Origin: Proteus columbae | GTDB taxonomy: Bacteria; Pseudomonadota; Gammaproteobacteria; Enterobacterales; Enterobacteriaceae | Direction: 5' to 3' | Assembly (NCBI RefSeq): GCF_009914335.1 | Contig: NZ_CP043925.1 | Location: 620,001 to 684,000 of the forward strand | Length of the DNA: 64,000 nucleotides | In this document: one piece after another, positions 41,093 through 50,931 of the stretch | Layout of the letters: each line of letters begins with the position of its first letter | Position numbering within the stretch: the stretch's first letter is position 1 | Translations under genes and position numbers: made by a program | The notes under the pieces: model-generated | The model's database searches: none | Told to the model about the DNA's origin: nothing | The model's input: the letters and a program-made list of their open reading frames with translations, nothing else

Positions 41093-41521
41093 ATGGCAAT
41101 GCGTCTTGGTGATGATTCAGGTGATGATAATGAATTGCATGATATCAATGTGACGCCTTTTATTGATGTCATGTTGGTTCTACTCATTATCTTTATGGTG
41201 GCGGCACCTTTAGCTACTGTTGATATAAAAGTAAATTTACCCGCTTCAAGTGCTAAACCACAACCTCGTCCTGAAAAGCCTGTTTATTTAACGATTAAGT
41301 CGGATAAACAAATTTTCATTGGTGAAGAGATGGTCACACATGAAACGATGGCGAATGTGTTAGATACCATGACACAAGCAAACAAAGAGACAACAATCTT
41401 TTTCCAAGCTGATAAAACGGTTGATTATGAAACGTTAATGTCGGCAATGGATTCGCTAAGAAAAGCGGGTTATCTCAAAGTTGGACTAGTGGGAATGGAA
41501 ACCGTCTCTACGGGTGGTTAA
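41093..41521 (+). CDS. exbD: TonB-system accessory protein ExbD
   Basis: A 142-residue single-span protein (141 in E. coli) that partners ExbB. The membrane helix carries the essential aspartate in VTPFIDVMLVLLIIFMVAAP (residues about 21-40), followed by a periplasmic domain. It lies directly downstream of exbB. No tonB gene is in the window, in line with enterobacteria where tonB is elsewhere. Confidence 0.96.
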   Translation: MAMRLGDDSGDDNELHDINVTPFIDVMLVLLIIFMVAAPLATVDIKVNLPASSAKPQPRPEKPVYLTIKSDKQIFIGEEMVTHETMANVLDTMTQANKETTIFFQADKTVDYETLMSAMDSLRKAGYLKVGLVGMETVSTGG

Positions 41522-41569
41522 ATTTTAGCAAATAAGCTATTTATTTAAGTATTATTACTCTATTTTAAA

Positions 41570-41617
41570 AGCACTTTATTTGTCGTTGTGAAATGATGAA
41601 TAAAGTGCTTTTTTATT
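41570..41617 (+). terminator. rho-independent terminator of exbBD
   Basis: AGCACTTTATT (41570-41580) pairs with AATAAAGTGCT (41599-41609), followed by TTTTTTATT. Confidence 0.88.
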
Positions 41618-41995
41618 GTATAGAAGAAATAGAGTTTATATTTTTACCGTTTTTAATGGTTATCGATATTATTAATAAAATTGAGTTAGAATAAAATTTA
41701 ACTTTAGTGTTAAATAAGATTAATAATAAGTAGATTAAGTTTATGAGTAAACGATTAATTAAATTTATTGAGTAATGGCGGGCTGAATCAATTAATGCTA
41801 AGTAGATATCATTATTTGAACTCCTATAACATTAATATTCATTAACTCTTCATTTTTTTTCATTTTTAGATTTGTTTAGTTCGACATTTTAAAGTTAAAT
41901 TTATCTATAACCTTATGATTTATAATGTCTTTATGTAAATTTGATTTAAGTGTAAAAAAACTTGCGCAAAAAATCTTATTGGATATAATGCACTC

Positions 41996-42280
41996 ACGTT
42001 ACAAATTGAAATATTTTGTAATGTGTTATAACGCCTAATTTATTTATTATCTAAGTTATCCGTATTTGGGTACTTATTTTTTTATTGCACCAGGTAGACC
42101 GTTGTTTTCAGTCATTCCAATTTCTGGTAAGTAGATTTTATTTACTTATTCAAACCACTACTTATCTTTGATACGCAGTGAGTAAAATAAAACGTGAAAG
42201 GCAGAGAACTACACATAGCATTTTATTATTTTAATAAATTTAGAAGCCATAACATTTCGGTGTTATGGCTTTTTATTTTT
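41996..42280 (+). ncRNA. candidate intergenic small RNA
   Basis: A promoter-like TTGCGC (41962-41967), 16 nt, TATAAT (41984-41989) would start RNA near 41996. A textbook terminator closes it: AGCCATAACA (42245-42254), loop TTTCGG, TGTTATGGCT (42261-42270), then TTTTATTTTT. No ORF accounts for it, and exbD already has its own terminator 620 nt upstream. The interval contains smaller inverted repeats, such as ACCAG/CTGGT around 42090-42133. It matches no small RNA family that I recall. Confidence 0.45.
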
Positions 42281-43301
42281 ATCAACTGGGATTTTGCTTT
42301 TATCATTATTTTACCTGTCCTGTCTTTCTCATCACTTTAGAGGGCATACACCTCATTACCTGCTGATCTTCACAAGTACTTGTCATACTGAATACTACAA
42401 ACAGTTAACAAAGCATATTTTAATTTTTTAGATTTATGACCACTTCTTTTATCTATTCTCACAAAAAAAAGAAATCAGCTCTATTTAGGGATTATTTATC
42501 GATAAATTGTATTTTTTTTATCCACAAAAATAACAGTGATTTAACATGAGATTTTATTTACGTTAATTTCGTTATAAATTCGATATATTATAAAATAACT
42601 TAACGAAACTATTGCAAATGTGTACTAATTAGTAATTATTAATGATCTTATCTTTTTGATGATGTTTATATCGATATGTACTTAATTTTATAACGATTTT
42701 ATACTAGAGGAATTTCTTATTCCAAAAATGAATATACTTATAACTATATGAAAAACGATAAGAAAAACAGGTTAACTTTTGTCTATTAAATAAACAGTAA
42801 TTATGGTGATTAAAAATTAATAACGAAAGAAGATTAGCTAAATAGGTAATGAAAATAAGCTGAAATTAAATATATTAATGTAATCATTTCTTGTTTATGA
42901 AATGCAATTTTTAACATTACTTATGATGTAATATAAAGGTTGATATTATGAAAACAAGAGTCATCATTATAATTAAATAATATATTGAAACTTATTTTTA
43001 ATAATTTTTATTGGAATATAGGAATAATGGATTATTAATTTTGTATTATTTTAAATATATTGTCTTATAATTTGAATGTTTTTTGTCTTTTTTGTATCTA
43101 ATTGATTAATATAGATTTTAAAAATATCTTTATCTTGTTTGTTGAGATAATGAGAATTATTTCTATTTAAATTATCATTATTAAATAGAGCTTAAATAAA
43201 TTTAAAATGACGAAATATATAAAAAATAGACATTAAACCTTATATTGCTGAAACGTTTTTACTCACATAAAAGCGTAATTTATTTTTTAATGAATTATCG
43301 C

Positions 43302-43315
43302 TTGATAATGATCAA
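43302..43315. promoter_or_regulatory. FNR box of the hyb-hyp operon
   Basis: TTGATAATGATCAA is a perfect TTGAT-N4-ATCAA FNR site, 80 nt upstream of hybO. A TAAAAA hexamer at about 43337-43342 lies where a -10 would be for activation from -41.5. It predicts anaerobic induction of the hydrogenase operon. Confidence 0.8.
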
Positions 43316-43394
43316 GTCATTATTGTGTCGTAGTGTTAAAAAGGCGGTGTTTTAAAATTATTCCAATTAAAAATCATCATATCAGGAGAGATAT

Positions 43395-44519
43395 ATGGCC
43401 TTGGGGAATAATGTTTTTTCCCATCATGGTATTAACCGACGCGATTTTATGAAATTGTGTGCTGCGTTGTCAGCTACCATGGGATTAAGCGGCAAAGCTG
43501 CCGCAGAAATGTCAGATGCAATGGCATCATCTGAACGTCCACCCGTTATTTGGATTGGCGCTCAGGAGTGTACAGGGTGTACGGAGTCTTTATTACGTGC
43601 AACTCACCCGACTCTGGAAAACCTCGTTCTTGATGTTATCGCACTCGAATATCACGAAGTGCTTTCTTCGGCCTTTGGTGAACAGGCTGAAGAAAATAAA
43701 CACAATGCGATGGAGAAATACAAAGGTAAGTACGTCCTCGTTGTCGACGGTTCAATCCCAGACAAAGATGGCGGTGTTTACTGTATGGTTGCAGGAAAAC
43801 CAATTCTTGAGCATATCAAAGAAGCCGCTGAAGGGGCTGCTGCGATTATTGCTATTGGTTCATGTTCTGCATGGGGTGGTGTACCTGCTACTGGGGGTAA
43901 CCCAACAGGCGCTAAATCACTGGAAGCTATTTTACCGGGTAAAACTGTTATCAATATTCCAGGGTGTCCACCAAACCCACATAACTTCTTAGCAACTGTT
44001 GCACATATTATTACTTTCAACAAATTGCCTAAGTTAGATAGCAAAAACAGACCGCTTTTTGCTTATGAGCGTTTAATTCACGAAAACTGTGAACGTCGCC
44101 CTCATTTTGATGCGGGTCGTTTTGCTAAAGAATTTGGTGATGAAGGTCATCGTCAAGGCTGGTGTTTATACCATTTAGGCTGTAAAGGCCCTGAAACTTA
44201 TGGTAACTGCCCAACATTAGAATTCTGCGATGTCGGTGGTGGGATCTGGCCTGTCGGTATCGGTCACCCCTGCTATGGCTGTAACGAAGAAGGTATCGGC
44301 TTTACTAAAGGTATTTTCCAATTAGCGAACGTTTATCAGCCAACACCAAAAGCACAAGTACCTGATGTTAATGCAAAAGAAGGTGGTGGTGTTTCTTATG
44401 GTGCTGCTGGCTTACTGGGTGCTGTCGTGGGGGCAGTTGCAGGTGTTAGTGTGATGGCTGTGCGTCAATTAGGCCGTGACAAGAATGCCACAGGAGCCTC
44501 ACAGGAGGATAAACGGTGA
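43395..44519 (+). CDS. hybO: hydrogenase 2 small subunit
   Basis: HybO carries the iron-sulfur relay of the membrane-bound, periplasm-facing uptake [NiFe]-hydrogenase. It has 374 residues (372 in E. coli). A twin-arginine signal [17 protein letters not shown] (residues about 14-30) directs folded export with HybC. Cluster cysteines appear in [36 protein letters not shown] and [14 protein letters not shown] hydrophobic C-terminal helix ([20 protein letters not shown]) anchors it in the membrane. It is first in the operon, with an AGGAGAG ribosome binding site, and overlaps hybA by 4 nt. Confidence 0.97.
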   Translation: MALGNNVFSHHGINRRDFMKLCAALSATMGLSGKAAAEMSDAMASSERPPVIWIGAQECTGCTESLLRATHPTLENLVLDVIALEYHEVLSSAFGEQAEENKHNAMEKYKGKYVLVVDGSIPDKDGGVYCMVAGKPILEHIKEAAEGAAAIIAIGSCSAWGGVPATGGNPTGAKSLEAILPGKTVINIPGCPPNPHNFLATVAHIITFNKLPKLDSKNRPLFAYERLIHENCERRPHFDAGRFAKEFGDEGHRQGWCLYHLGCKGPETYGNCPTLEFCDVGGGIWPVGIGHPCYGCNEEGIGFTKGIFQLANVYQPTPKAQVPDVNAKEGGGVSYGAAGLLGAVVGAVAGVSVMAVRQLGRDKNATGASQEDKR

Positions 44520-45529
44520 ATAGGCGTCATTTCTTTAAGCTGGCATCAGGTGGGGTTCTCCTTGCGGGAATGGCACCCACTGCGAGTCATGCTGCGGCGC
44601 AGAACCGTCCCCCAATTCCTGGGTCTCTCGGTATGCTCTACGACTCTACACTGTGTGTAGGCTGTCAAGCATGTGTCACAAAATGTCAGGAAATTAATCA
44701 CCCGGAGCCAATGGAGCGTGGTGATACTTACGCTAATGGTGATCCGATTTGGTCAAACAATGACAAATTAAGTCCTTACACAAATAACATTATTCAAATT
44801 TGGCGTGATGGTACTGGTGAAAATAAAGATCAACTGGAAAACGGTTATGCCTTTATTAAGAAACAATGTATGCATTGTGTTGATGCAAACTGCGTTTCTG
44901 TTTGTCCTGTTTCTGCGTTAACCAAAGATCCAAAAACCGGTATTGTCCATTATCACGCGGATATCTGTACAGGTTGTCGTTATTGTATGGTGGGATGCCC
45001 TTATAACATTCCAAAATACGATTATGATGATCCATTTGGTAAGCTCTATAAATGTGAGCTTTGTAACCAAAAAGGGGTTGAGCGCTTAGATAAAGGCTTA
45101 TTACCAGGCTGTGTTGAAGTTTGTCCTACTGGTGCGGTTATTTTCGGTACACGTGAAGAGTTGTTGGAAGAAGCAAAACGTCGTTTAGCGAAAAAAGCGG
45201 GTGAAGAGTATCATTACCCACGTCAAACCATTAGTGGTGGCGATACTTATTTACATAAAATTCCTGAATATCAAGATCATATCTATGGTGAGTTTGAAGG
45301 TGGTGGTACGCAAGTCATGGTACTTTCTGCTGTTCCTTTCGAAAATTTAGGAATGCCAGAAGTGGCACCATTATCAACGGGTGCGCGTTCTGAACATATT
45401 CAACATACGCTTTACAAAGGCATGGTATTACCAATAGCAGCCCTCGCAGGGATCACCTATTTGGTTAACCGTAATAGTAAAAAACAAGAGCAGGAACACC
45501 ACAAGGAGGATAACGATGTCGAGTCATGA
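44516..45529 (+). CDS. hybA: hydrogenase 2 ferredoxin-type subunit
   Basis: A periplasmic electron-transfer subunit that links HybOC to HybB, with 337 residues (328 in E. coli). The start is GTG (44516), overlapping the hybO stop. The N-terminus has a Tat-type [12 protein letters not shown] signal. Four [4Fe-4S] cysteine groups follow: [41 protein letters not shown] and [18 protein letters not shown] single hydrophobic segment near the C-terminus ([16 protein letters not shown]) suggests membrane tethering. The end overlaps hybB. Confidence 0.96.
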   Translation: MNRRHFFKLASGGVLLAGMAPTASHAAAQNRPPIPGSLGMLYDSTLCVGCQACVTKCQEINHPEPMERGDTYANGDPIWSNNDKLSPYTNNIIQIWRDGTGENKDQLENGYAFIKKQCMHCVDANCVSVCPVSALTKDPKTGIVHYHADICTGCRYCMVGCPYNIPKYDYDDPFGKLYKCELCNQKGVERLDKGLLPGCVEVCPTGAVIFGTREELLEEAKRRLAKKAGEEYHYPRQTISGGDTYLHKIPEYQDHIYGEFEGGGTQVMVLSAVPFENLGMPEVAPLSTGARSEHIQHTLYKGMVLPIAALAGITYLVNRNSKKQEQEHHKEDNDVES

Positions 45530-46697
45530 TCCTCGTCCACTTGGCGGTAAGTTATTTACTCTAGCAGTAAGAGTATTTTTACCGCTTGCTGTGCTCGGTT
45601 TTATTCTTATTGGTAAGCGTTTGGTATTGGGTCTGGGCGATGTCTCTGATCTGAATGGGGGATATCCTTGGGGTATTTGGATTGCCTTTGACTTATTGAT
45701 AGGGACAGGCTTTGCATGTGGTGGTTGGGCACTTGCATGGGCTGTTTATGTCTTTAATAAAGGGGAATTTCACCCATTAGTGCGACCTGCATTGTTAGCG
45801 AGCTTGTTCGGCTATTCATTAGGTGGTTTATCTATCGCCATTGATATCGGTCGTTATTGGAACATGCCTCACTTCTTTATGCCGCAATACTTCAACGTTA
45901 ACTCAGTGTTGTTTGAAACAGCGACCTGTATGACCATCTATATTATGGTGATGGCATTAGAATTCTTACCTGCGTTATTAGAACGTTTAGGTTGGAAAGT
46001 GTCGTTGAAACGTCTTAATAAAGCGATGTTCTTTATTATTGGTCTTGGTGCTTTACTGCCAACCATGCACCAATCTTCAATGGGATCATTAATGATTTCA
46101 GCGGGTTGGAAAGTACATCCACTGTGGCAATCTTATGAGATGTTACCGCTATTTTCTCTGTTAACAGCCTTTCTCCTTGGTTTCACTATCGTTATTTTTG
46201 AAGGTTCGCTGTTAAAAGCAAGCCGCACCATGAACGATGATGAAACACCGCTATTTACCAAGTTAACCAAAGTGATTGAAGTGTTACTGATTGCTTTCTT
46301 GGTATGTCGCTGGGGCGAAATTATTTGGAACGGTAAACTGAGTTATATCGGAAATGGGGATATGTTCTCGTGGTTATTCATTGCTGAAAGTGCATTATTG
46401 TTACTTCCTCTTATTTTGATGCATTTAAATAATAACCGCCGTAGTCCAAAAATGTTGTTTGTCTGCGCTGTATTTATCTTAATTGGCGCAGCAATGTGGC
46501 GTATGAACTACTCTTTAGTTGCTTACAATCCAGGCAATGGTTACCACTATTTCCCAACAGCAAGTGAATTGCTGATTTCTATTGGTTTCGTTGCATTTGA
46601 AGTAACAGCTTACATTCTTATTATCCGTTTACTGCCGGTCTTACCTGCACAAACAGACTCAAATATACAATTAAAAAAGGCTGAGGTTAAATCATGA
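45516..46697 (+). CDS. hybB: hydrogenase 2 integral membrane subunit
   Basis: A NrfD/PsrC-family quinone-interacting protein with about ten membrane helices and 393 residues (392 in E. coli). It passes electrons between the HybA clusters and menaquinone, and in E. coli couples to proton movement. The starting motif [12 protein letters not shown] and hydrophobic segments such as [22 protein letters not shown] (residues about 45-66) are typical. It overlaps hybA by 14 nt and hybC by 4 nt, implying coupled translation. Confidence 0.96.
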   Translation: MSSHDPRPLGGKLFTLAVRVFLPLAVLGFILIGKRLVLGLGDVSDLNGGYPWGIWIAFDLLIGTGFACGGWALAWAVYVFNKGEFHPLVRPALLASLFGYSLGGLSIAIDIGRYWNMPHFFMPQYFNVNSVLFETATCMTIYIMVMALEFLPALLERLGWKVSLKRLNKAMFFIIGLGALLPTMHQSSMGSLMISAGWKVHPLWQSYEMLPLFSLLTAFLLGFTIVIFEGSLLKASRTMNDDETPLFTKLTKVIEVLLIAFLVCRWGEIIWNGKLSYIGNGDMFSWLFIAESALLLLPLILMHLNNNRRSPKMLFVCAVFILIGAAMWRMNYSLVAYNPGNGYHYFPTASELLISIGFVAFEVTAYILIIRLLPVLPAQTDSNIQLKKAEVKS

Positions 46698-48397
46698 GCC
46701 AACGCATTACTATTGATCCTATTACCCGTATTGAAGGGCATTTACGCGTCGATTGTGAAATTGATAACGGAAAAGTTGTTAAGGCTTGGTCTTCCGGTAC
46801 CATGTGGCGCGGAATGGAGGAGATCCTAAAAGGAAGCGATCCTCGTGATGCATGGATTATCGTGCAACGTATTTGTGGGGTTTGTACGACAGTTCACGCC
46901 ATTGCCTCAGTACGTGCTGTTGAAGATGCCTTAGGTATGGATATTCCTGTCAATGCGCAGTATATCCGTAACATTATTTTGGCTTCGCATATTCTTCATG
47001 ACCATATCGTCCACTTCTATCAGCTTTCTGCGATGGACTGGGTTGATATTACTTCAGCATTACAAGCCGATCCTGAAAAAGCGTCAGCGATGCTAAAAGG
47101 CGTTTCTCAGTGGCAATTGAACTCTGCTGAAGAATTCAGAAAGGTTCAGAAGAAAATTCAAGGTCTGGTTGACAGCGGTCAGTTAGGTATTTTCGCTAAT
47201 GGCTACTGGGGTCATTCAGCCATGAAATTACCACCAGAAGTTAACCTGATTGCTGTTGCTCACTATCTGCAAGCACTTGAATGTCAGCGTGATGCTAACC
47301 GTATCGTTGCGGTTCTTGGTGGTAAAACACCACACATTCAAAACTTGGCAGTAGGGGGTGTTGCTAACCCAATTAACCTTGATGCACCAAGTGTTCTTAA
47401 CTTAGAACGTCTAATGTATGTGAAGCACTTTATCGATAATCTTGGCGATTTTATTGAACAAGTTTATAAAGTCGATACTGCGATTTTTGCTGCTTATTAC
47501 CCAGAGTGGCTAAAAATTGGTAAAGGTGCGAACTACTATTTATCTGTACCTGAATTACCTATTAACGGTAATAACACTGAGTTTTTATTGTCTGGTGGTT
47601 ATATGGAAGGCGTTGATTTCTCAACGTATCGTCCAATTAAAGACTGGAAAGATGAAAACCTGAAAGACGGTATCGAAGAAAGTGGTAAACACGCATGGTA
47701 TGAAGATGATGAACCATTAAAACCGTGGGAAGGTTTGACTCGTCCTAAATATACAGGTTGGGATGAGAACGAAAAATACTCATGGGTTAAATCACCTACA
47801 TTCTATGGCAAACCTGTCGAAGTGGGTACGTTAGCATGGTTAGTATGTGGTTTAGCAGGTAAGCATGAAGGAACTGTTAAACACTATAACGAAATCAATG
47901 AGATATACACTAAATTAACGGGTGAAACGCTGGTTAATGAGCAGTTAGAGTCAACTTGGGGACGCATTATTGGACGTACTGTTCATGCGTGTGTGTTACA
48001 AGATTCTCTAAACTTCTTGTGGCAATCACTGGTTGATAATATTGGTCGTGGCGATACAGCTGCCTTTATTAAACCAGAGTTTGAACCAGGTAAAGAGTAC
48101 CGAGGTGTGGGTTTTGAAGAAGCCTCTCGCGGTATGTTATCTCACTGGATCGTGTTTAAAGACGGTAAAATCACTAACTATCAGGCGGTTGTTCCATCAA
48201 CATGGAATGCGGGTCCTCGTAACTTTAATGATGAACCGGGTCCTTATGAGTTATCACTTGTTGGTACACCTGTTGCTGATCCGAAAAAACCATTAGAAGT
48301 GGTAAGAACGATCCACTCCTTTGACCCATGTATGGCGTGTGCTGTGCATATGGTTGATTTAACAGGTAAAGAACTAAGTAAGGTGAAGGTATTATAA
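46694..48397 (+). CDS. hybC: hydrogenase 2 large subunit (NiFe active site)
   Basis: The catalytic subunit that oxidises hydrogen. It has 567 residues, as in E. coli. Nickel-iron ligands are in RICGVCTTVHA (residues about 58-68) and DPCMACAVHMVDLTGKE at the C-terminus. The tail after His in ACAVH should be removed by HybD once nickel is in place. No selenocysteine is present at these positions. It is exported with HybO by the Tat route and lies one base-overlap before hybD. Confidence 0.98.
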   Translation: MSQRITIDPITRIEGHLRVDCEIDNGKVVKAWSSGTMWRGMEEILKGSDPRDAWIIVQRICGVCTTVHAIASVRAVEDALGMDIPVNAQYIRNIILASHILHDHIVHFYQLSAMDWVDITSALQADPEKASAMLKGVSQWQLNSAEEFRKVQKKIQGLVDSGQLGIFANGYWGHSAMKLPPEVNLIAVAHYLQALECQRDANRIVAVLGGKTPHIQNLAVGGVANPINLDAPSVLNLERLMYVKHFIDNLGDFIEQVYKVDTAIFAAYYPEWLKIGKGANYYLSVPELPINGNNTEFLLSGGYMEGVDFSTYRPIKDWKDENLKDGIEESGKHAWYEDDEPLKPWEGLTRPKYTGWDENEKYSWVKSPTFYGKPVEVGTLAWLVCGLAGKHEGTVKHYNEINEIYTKLTGETLVNEQLESTWGRIIGRTVHACVLQDSLNFLWQSLVDNIGRGDTAAFIKPEFEPGKEYRGVGFEEASRGMLSHWIVFKDGKITNYQAVVPSTWNAGPRNFNDEPGPYELSLVGTPVADPKKPLEVVRTIHSFDPCMACAVHMVDLTGKELSKVKVL

Positions 48398-48885
48398 TGC
48401 GAACTCTCGTCTTAGGTATTGGTAATTTATTACTAAGCGATGAAGGCATTGGTGTTCGTATAGTAGAAGCGCTCGAAGAGCGCTTCTCTTTACCAGAGAA
48501 CGTCGATGTTATTGATGGTGGCACATCAGGTATGGAAATTTTGCAAGATATCGCTGCAAGAGATCTCCTGATTGTTGCCGATGCGGTAAGAAGTAATCAT
48601 GAACCTGGCAGTATTTTTGTGTTACATGATGATGATGTTCCCGCACTTTTTACGCAGAAGATCTCGCCTCATCAATTAGGCTTATCTGATGTGCTTATGG
48701 CATTGCGTATGACAGATGAATTTCCACGCAAGCTTATTTTAGTGGGCATTGAACCTGCGTCATTAGAGCCAAGCATGTCACTGTCTGACATTGGTCAAAA
48801 ATCAATGGAAATTGCGTTGGAACATGTCGTCAATATTTTGCGTGAATACGGCATTCCTGTCACACCCAAAGAGGTAACAGCATGA
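48397..48885 (+). CDS. hybD: hydrogenase 2 maturation endopeptidase
   Basis: HybD cleaves the C-terminal extension of pre-HybC after nickel insertion. It has 162 residues. The family pattern is LVLGIGNLLLSDEGIGVRIVEAL (residues about 4-26) with the nickel-sensing Glu and Asp in DEG and DGGTSG (about 43-48), plus a further His in SPHQLGLSDVLMAL (about 91-104). It overlaps both neighbours, which supports co-translation with hybC. Confidence 0.96.
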   Translation: MRTLVLGIGNLLLSDEGIGVRIVEALEERFSLPENVDVIDGGTSGMEILQDIAARDLLIVADAVRSNHEPGSIFVLHDDDVPALFTQKISPHQLGLSDVLMALRMTDEFPRKLILVGIEPASLEPSMSLSDIGQKSMEIALEHVVNILREYGIPVTPKEVTA

Positions 48886-49376
48886 GTGAAATGAGCTGGG
48901 ATATCGTAGGATACGATGAACCACCTGTTGAGCAACTTGAAGCGCGTTTTAGTGAAATTGCTGAAAAAGAGATGAAAGGGCTTCCTTTTTATCGAGAAGG
49001 TATTCCTGTAAAAGCAGGGGGCTTTACCTTATTTGAAAACCAGTGGATTGGGGCTGTCCTTACTCCTTGGATGCTAGAGCTTGTCGTTTTCCCGGGGCCT
49101 TCACAAGAATGGCCACATCGAAACGTAGGTGATCGCATTGGGTTAGAATTACCTTGTGGTCAGATTAAATTCGTTGTGGGTGAGCTTGCTGGTGATATGC
49201 AATATCTCGCGTGTTCATTAATGTCGCCACTTGATAGACACCTTTCAGGGGAACATGCTGTTGAGTTGGTGGAAAATAGTGTAAAAATGGCACTTTCTCT
49301 TCCTGTTCAGACACAATCCGTAGCAGAAGTTGATTTAAGTCGTCGTTCTCTCTTCCGTGGTCAGTTAAGATCATAG
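48882..49376 (+). CDS. hybE: hydrogenase 2 Tat-proofreading chaperone HybE
   Basis: HybE binds the HybO Tat signal and holds export until assembly is complete. The 164-residue protein (162 in E. coli) contains NQWIGAVLTPWMLELVVFPG (residues about 50-69) and CSLMSPLDR, typical of the HyaE/HoxV-HybE family. It starts within the hybD stop. It ends 62 nt before hypB. No hybF/hypA is found in that gap. Confidence 0.93.
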   Translation: MSEMSWDIVGYDEPPVEQLEARFSEIAEKEMKGLPFYREGIPVKAGGFTLFENQWIGAVLTPWMLELVVFPGPSQEWPHRNVGDRIGLELPCGQIKFVVGELAGDMQYLACSLMSPLDRHLSGEHAVELVENSVKMALSLPVQTQSVAEVDLSRRSLFRGQLRS

Positions 49377-49438
49377 TGTAGAAATTTTACGCGACACAGA
49401 GTCACATTCTTCTTATTGAATAGTACAGGAGTCAGAAT

Positions 49439-50674
49439 ATGTGTAGCACTTGCGGTTGTGGCGAAGGCAATGTCAGAATTGAAGGCGTAGAGCCTCATTC
49501 ACATGAGCACCACCATCATCACTCTCATGACCATGATCATCACGACCACGGTCATCATCATGATCACGGCCATCATGGGCATGATCATCATCATGAACAC
49601 AATGCTACTCCAGCGAATACTGTTCATAAATATATTGATAAGTCTGAACAAAAGCATAAACATAACTACGAAACACATGGTCAGCCTATCATCGTTCATC
49701 ACCACTATTACCATAACAGTGGTGATGTTCATCTCCATTTTCATAACGATGCACAGCTAAACGAAGCGCCTGTTTTCCATGAACATCATCATGGACATGA
49801 CGATCATCATGAGCATGATCATTCACACAATCATGACCATGCTCACAGTCACGATCATTCTCATGATCATAACCATGAGCATTCACATCATCATTCTCAC
49901 AGCCACGATCATGACCACGATCACGAACATGAGCACGAAGAGCAATTTAGCCCTGTGATTGAAAATCAGAATATGCATTATGGCCAAGGTGAAGCGGGAA
50001 CACATGCTCCCGGTATTAGCCAAAAGCGTATGCTGAAAATTGAAATGGATGTGCTGGATAAAAATAACCGTATTGCTGTTCATAACCGTGAACATTTTGA
50101 ACAACAAAATGTGTTGGCATTAAACTTAGTCTCAAGCCCAGGCTCCGGTAAAACAACGCTATTAACACAAACCTTAAAACAGTTAGCGCAACGTGTGCCT
50201 TGTGCGGTGATCGAAGGCGATCAGCAAACCACTAATGATGCGGATCGTATCCGTGAAACTGGTGTGCCAGCGATCCAAGTGAATACAGGTAAAGGTTGCC
50301 ACCTTGATGCACAAATGGTGCATGATGCGACACACCAATTAGGCTTACATGATAACAGCGTTCTCTTTATTGAAAACGTGGGTAACTTAGTTTGTCCTGC
50401 CAGTTTTGATCTGGGTGAAAAGCATAAAGTTGCGATTCTTTCTGTCACTGAAGGTGAAGATAAGCCACTGAAATACCCGCATATGTTTGCTGCGGCTGAT
50501 TTAATGATTATCAACAAAATTGATTTAGTGCCACATCTGAATATTGATGTTCAAGCCTGTATTGAATCCGCTCGCCGTGTTAACCCAAATATCGAAATCA
50601 TTGCGTTATCAGCAACAACGGGTGAAGGCATGGAAGAGTGGTTAGCTTGGTTGGAGAGTCGTTTATGTGCTTAG
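49439..50674 (+). CDS. hypB: hydrogenase nickel-incorporation GTPase HypB with very long His-rich region
   Basis: HypB is the GTPase that drives nickel insertion into the hydrogenase large subunit. The 411 residues exceed E. coli HypB (290) by about 120. The start [11 protein letters not shown] is the high-affinity nickel motif CxxCGC. Residues about 19-170 then hold around sixty histidines mixed with Asp, Glu and Ser (runs such as [20 protein letters not shown]). From about 180 the GTPase domain is standard: P-loop [34 protein letters not shown]. The long tract should store or buffer nickel and zinc, as in rhizobial HypB. The end overlaps hypC by 10 nt. Confidence 0.96.
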   Translation: MCSTCGCGEGNVRIEGVEPHSHEHHHHHSHDHDHHDHGHHHDHGHHGHDHHHEHNATPANTVHKYIDKSEQKHKHNYETHGQPIIVHHHYYHNSGDVHLHFHNDAQLNEAPVFHEHHHGHDDHHEHDHSHNHDHAHSHDHSHDHNHEHSHHHSHSHDHDHDHEHEHEEQFSPVIENQNMHYGQGEAGTHAPGISQKRMLKIEMDVLDKNNRIAVHNREHFEQQNVLALNLVSSPGSGKTTLLTQTLKQLAQRVPCAVIEGDQQTTNDADRIRETGVPAIQVNTGKGCHLDAQMVHDATHQLGLHDNSVLFIENVGNLVCPASFDLGEKHKVAILSVTEGEDKPLKYPHMFAAADLMIINKIDLVPHLNIDVQACIESARRVNPNIEIIALSATTGEGMEEWLAWLESRLCA

Positions 50675-50931
50675 GTGTTCCAGCTAAGATTGTTGAGGTG
50701 GGCGAAGACGTCCACCAACTCGCTTATGCCGAAGTCAGTGGCGTCAAACGTGCTGTTAATATTTCGATGGTATGTGAAGGCGAACCTAGTGAATTATTAG
50801 GCAAATGGGTACTTATTCATGTGGGATTTGCCATGAGTATTCTTGATGAGCAAGAAGCACAAGATACCCTTGATGCATTACAGCATGTCTATGGTGTGAC
50901 CCTCGAAGAGGCTGATGATGCAGTACGTTGA
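50665..50931 (+). CDS. hypC: hydrogenase maturation chaperone HypC/HybG
   Basis: HypC carries the Fe(CN)2CO moiety with HypD and escorts the large subunit. It has 88 residues from the ATG at 50665, giving the family start [12 protein letters not shown] with essential Cys2. A longer frame starting upstream is rejected. It is closer to HybG in context, being dedicated to hydrogenase 2 here, but HypC is the safe name. It overlaps hypB by 10 nt and hypD by 17 nt. Confidence 0.94.
   Translation: MCLGVPAKIVEVGEDVHQLAYAEVSGVKRAVNISMVCEGEPSELLGKWVLIHVGFAMSILDEQEAQDTLDALQHVYGVTLEEADDAVR

Larger units (their letters stand above)
41618..43394. other. 1.8-kb AT-rich non-coding region between exbD and hybO
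   Basis: No frame of convincing length or composition on either strand. It holds a candidate small RNA (about 41996-42278, see separate entry), a ten-codon frame with a ribosome binding site (MKTRVIIIIK, about 42948-42980) of unknown meaning, and the FNR box at 43302. The rest is strongly AT-rich, possibly H-NS-type DNA or the scar of deleted genes. Confidence 0.55.

Noticed and set aside
42325..42405. Minus-strand 26-codon frame MTSTCEDQQVMRCMPSKVMR...
   Set aside because: It has no ribosome binding site and no family match. Very short frames are expected by chance here.
42948..42980. Ten-codon frame MKTRVIIIIK with a ribosome binding site
   Set aside because: It looks like an isoleucine-type leader peptide, but no attenuator or ilv genes follow and AT-rich chance could explain it.
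46694..48397. Possible selenocysteine in the hydrogenase large subunit, given the nearby yedE-yedF
   Set aside because: Both active-site motifs have ordinary cysteine codons and no in-frame TGA.
49503..49760. Met/Ile/Thr-rich frames on both strands inside hypB
   Set aside because: They are out-of-frame readings of the CAT/CAC histidine repeats.
49499..49930. Possible CRISPR or direct-repeat array in the CAT/CAC region
   Set aside because: The periodicity comes from histidine codons in hypB. There are no constant repeats with unique spacers.
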